Source: Gammaproteobacteria bacterium
GTDB taxonomy: Bacteria; Pseudomonadota; Gammaproteobacteria; Pseudomonadales; Azotimanducaceae
Length of the DNA: 32,945 bases
NCBI GenBank assembly: GCA_002725995.1
Contig: PBRQ01000020.1
Span: 1 to 32,945 of the forward strand
Reading direction: 5' to 3'
In this document: one piece after another, positions 30,854 to 32,945 of the stretch
Numbering within the stretch: position 1 is the stretch's first letter
Layout of the letters: each line of letters opens with the position of its first letter
The notes under the pieces: model-generated
What the model saw: the letters and a program-made list of their open reading frames with translations, nothing else
What the model was told of the DNA's origin: nothing
The model's database searches: none
Made by a program: the position numbers and the translations under genes

Positions 30854-32530
30854 TTATACCTTAATGCCCAATTCCTTGATTGTTTCATCGCGCATGACGA
30901 ACTTCTGCAGCTTGCCCGTTATTGTCATGGGATACGCCTGAACCATCTTGATATGGCGTGGTATCTTGAACTGGGTGATCTGGCCATGGCAGTATTCCCT
31001 GACATCATCAGCTGTCAGCTCACATCCATCCCGCGCCTGCACCCAGGCACAAACCTGTTCTCCATACTTTTCATCCGGCACGCCAAACACCTGAACTTCC
31101 TGAATCTGGGGATGTTGATAGAGGTATTCTTCGATTTCGCGTGGATAAATATTCTCACCACCACGAATAATCATGTCCTTTATCCTCCCGGTAATTTTCA
31201 CGTACCCATTTCCGTCCATCTCACCCAGGTCACCTGAATGCAACCAGCCTTCCCCATCAATGGTTTCATCTGTTCGTTCCGGGTCGCCCCAGTAACCTTG
31301 CATCACGCCATACCCGCGAGAACAGACCTCCCCTGTTTCACCTAAGTCTGCCGTAGACCCATTCTCCCGGATTATTTTCTGCTCCCAGTTAGTATGGGCA
31401 ACCCCGACCGTCGTTACCCTCGCCTCCAGTGAGTCTTCAATTGCGGTCATGGTGTTTATAGGACTGCATTCCGTTTGACCATAGCCGATAACGATCTCGG
31501 TCAGTTCCATTTCATCGATCAACCTGCGCATGAGTTCAATGGGACAGGTTGAGCCGGCGATAATTCCCGTGCGCAAAGCACTTAAGTCATACTCCGCGAA
31601 TGTTGGCAGGTCCAGCTCAGCAATAAACATGGTCGGAACACCGTGAAGCGCGGTGCATTTTTCTTCAGCCGCGACTCGTAAGGTTTGTTCAGCATCAAAC
31701 ACTTCGCCTGGCAGCACCATAGTTGCGCCGTGGGCAACGCTAACAAGCGTACCAAGTACCATGCCAAAACAGTGATACATGGGAACAGGAATACAGAGGC
31801 GGTCATCTGCCGTGAGGTGCATGCTCAGTCCACAATAGAATGCGTTATTGAGGATGTTGGTATGGGTAAGTGTTGCACCTTTCGGAGTGCCCGTTGTACC
31901 GCTAGTGAACTGAATATTGATTGCGTCACTCGCTTCCAGGCTAGCGCCAAGCTCTTCAAGTTTCTTCGCCGGAACCTGTACACCCAGATCGCAGACAGCA
32001 CCAAAGTTGAACATGCCCGCTGATTTCTTACTACCCATTCGAATAACGGTTTGAAGGTAGGGCAATTTCGCCGAAACCAGGGCTCCCGGTTCACAGTCGT
32101 GCAGCTCCGGCGCCAGTTCGAACAGCATATCCAGGTACATGCTGGTCTTAAAACTAGGTGCTGTAATTATCGCCTTGCACTCTACCTTGTTAAGGGCATA
32201 TTCCAGCTCGTACAGACGATAGGCCGGGTTGACGCAGACCATAATCGCTCCGATTTTTGCCGTGGCAAACTGGGTCAATACCCATTCGTAGCGATTAGGA
32301 GACCAGATGCCAACCCTGTCACCAGGGCCAATCCCCAACTGCAGCAGTCCCTTGGCCAGGCGGTCAACCTGTTCAACAAATTCACCATAGGTCCAGCGAA
32401 TATCCTGGTGTGGCATCACCAGTGCCATGTGATCGGGGTTCCTTGCAGCCACGTCATCAAGATGTTGGCCAATAGTGGCCGTCAACATCGGCGCAGTACG
32501 GCCCTTAAATCGTGCTTCAGTCAGCGCCAT
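30854..32530 (-). CDS. fatty-acyl-CoA synthetase (AMP-binding)
   Basis: 558 residues from the ATG at 32530, supported by AAGGAG eight bases upstream; the longer frame to 32611 has no such site. A cytoplasmic ANL-family ligase that activates a carboxylic acid as an acyl-adenylate and transfers it to CoA. Motifs in order: P-loop QFTSGTTGTPKGA, VPMYHCFGM, GYGQTECSP, GWLHSGDLG, GRIKDMIIRGGENIYPREIE, and the catalytic lysine in PMTITGKLQKF. The general pattern fits medium/long-chain or branched acyl-CoA ligases. Exact chain length cannot be read. It stands alone, convergent with the MFS gene. Confidence 0.9.
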   Translation of the reverse strand: MALTEARFKGRTAPMLTATIGQHLDDVAARNPDHMALVMPHQDIRWTYGEFVEQVDRLAKGLLQLGIGPGDRVGIWSPNRYEWVLTQFATAKIGAIMVCVNPAYRLYELEYALNKVECKAIITAPSFKTSMYLDMLFELAPELHDCEPGALVSAKLPYLQTVIRMGSKKSAGMFNFGAVCDLGVQVPAKKLEELGASLEASDAINIQFTSGTTGTPKGATLTHTNILNNAFYCGLSMHLTADDRLCIPVPMYHCFGMVLGTLVSVAHGATMVLPGEVFDAEQTLRVAAEEKCTALHGVPTMFIAELDLPTFAEYDLSALRTGIIAGSTCPIELMRRLIDEMELTEIVIGYGQTECSPINTMTAIEDSLEARVTTVGVAHTNWEQKIIRENGSTADLGETGEVCSRGYGVMQGYWGDPERTDETIDGEGWLHSGDLGEMDGNGYVKITGRIKDMIIRGGENIYPREIEEYLYQHPQIQEVQVFGVPDEKYGEQVCAWVQARDGCELTADDVREYCHGQITQFKIPRHIKMVQAYPMTITGKLQKFVMRDETIKELGIKV

Positions 32531-32674
32531 CTCACCACTCCTTAAAATAGCATCACAATTTAACACACTTGCCCCTGTAGCATTCTCATTCTCATGAACA
32601 TTGGCTGCCACAGCACCAGTAACAAGGGCATTAGTCTCTAGAGCAGTAGCTCAGATTCAATGGGGCAGGTGTAC

Positions 32675-32945
32675 CTAAAACGCTCTGCCAATCCGAGAGA
32701 ACGCTGTAACATCTCCCTTGTCGGAGAATGCAACTCCAATTTGCAGCGTACCGATTGGTGTATCGGCTCCGACGAAAGTGCCAGCGGAAAAAACCGAGTT
32801 GGCAGCTTCAATATCCTCCCGCTGGTGCCATGCCCCACCATATTCCACAATAGCACCGATAAAGCCGTCCACTACTGGAATGGCTTCATAGCGATGGTAG
32901 TAGACACCGGAAAGAACACCCTTGTAGTTGCCCTTAAGCTGATCA
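32675..32945 (-). CDS. patatin-like phospholipase / surface-antigen outer-membrane protein, C-terminal fragment (type Vd-like)
   Basis: Only the last 89 or so codons are in the window; the frame continues past the right edge (reading QLKGNYKGVLSGVYYHRY at the edge). Alternating strands, IGAIVEYGGAWHQRED, then SAGTFVGADTPIGTLQIG and a final SRIGRAF ending in phenylalanine, match the C-terminal beta-barrel of PlpD-type patatin proteins, in which a lipase passenger is attached to a 16-strand BamA-like barrel. The terminal aromatic is the expected BAM-insertion signal. The patatin domain itself is outside the window, so the call rests on barrel similarity. Confidence 0.75.
   Translation of the reverse strand, partial: DQLKGNYKGVLSGVYYHRYEAIPVVDGFIGAIVEYGGAWHQREDIEAANSVFSAGTFVGADTPIGTLQIGVAFSDKGDVTAFSRIGRAF

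Noticed and set aside
32638-32856. Minus-strand open frame at the right edge
   Set aside because: It is an alternative frame of the patatin/surface-antigen C-terminus, which reads through to the window edge with barrel motifs.

Overview
The window looks like chromosomal DNA from a Gram-negative gammaproteobacterium, probably a free-living aquatic one. The evidence is a complete LolC-LolD-LolE lipoprotein-release operon, several lipobox lipoproteins, an MCE/Mla-type lipid transporter, a SPOR-domain envelope protein and the last barrel strands of a patatin/surface-antigen (type Vd) outer-membrane protein. Base composition looks even throughout. I see no integrase, insertion sequence, CRISPR array, rRNA or tRNA. 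Genus-level placement is not possible from reading alone.

Left part (1-8.5 kb). A non-coding or decayed stretch is followed by a DUF2062 membrane protein and a phosphonatase-like HAD hydrolase. The minus-strand lolC-lolD-lolE operon comes next, with overlapping genes. A divergent gene encodes a DAHP synthase family protein with unusual active-site residues. Then come an ApbE flavin transferase lipoprotein (minus) and a D-cysteine desulfhydrase-type PLP enzyme (plus).

Middle (8.6-14.6 kb). A SPOR lipoprotein, selA, selB, an SDR oxidoreductase and an unrecognised secreted protein form a closely packed plus-strand series. selA and selB overlap by four bases, so the organism should insert selenocysteine. 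Neither selC, selD nor a selenoprotein gene is visible here.

Envelope locus (14.6-27.8 kb). This is the most interesting part. A secreted peptidoglycan-binding/Sel1 protein converges on an 886-residue secreted caspase-like protein (catalytic His/Cys, EF-hand-like loop, SH3-like domain, acidic linker, Sel1 repeats). Divergent from it is a nine-gene operon with overlapping or nearly abutting genes: LPP20-like protein, membrane-spanning TPR protein, helical-repeat lipoprotein, MlaE-type permease, a degenerate ABC ATPase, MCE protein, a GNA1162-like/FN3/beta-helix lipoprotein, a second LPP20-like protein and a DUF4384 protein. I infer one envelope module in which a lipid-transport core is combined with lipoproteins, repeat scaffolds and a caspase-like protease. 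I know of no named system with this composition. The ATPase lacks the Walker A lysine, so the energy source for the transporter is an open question.

Right part (27.8-32.9 kb). A small class III nucleotidyl cyclase-like gene converges on the operon end. It is followed by a TPR protein, a possible tiny membrane protein beside a short direct repeat, a spinster-type MFS transporter, a fatty-acyl-CoA synthetase (minus) and the 3' end of the patatin/surface-antigen gene (minus).
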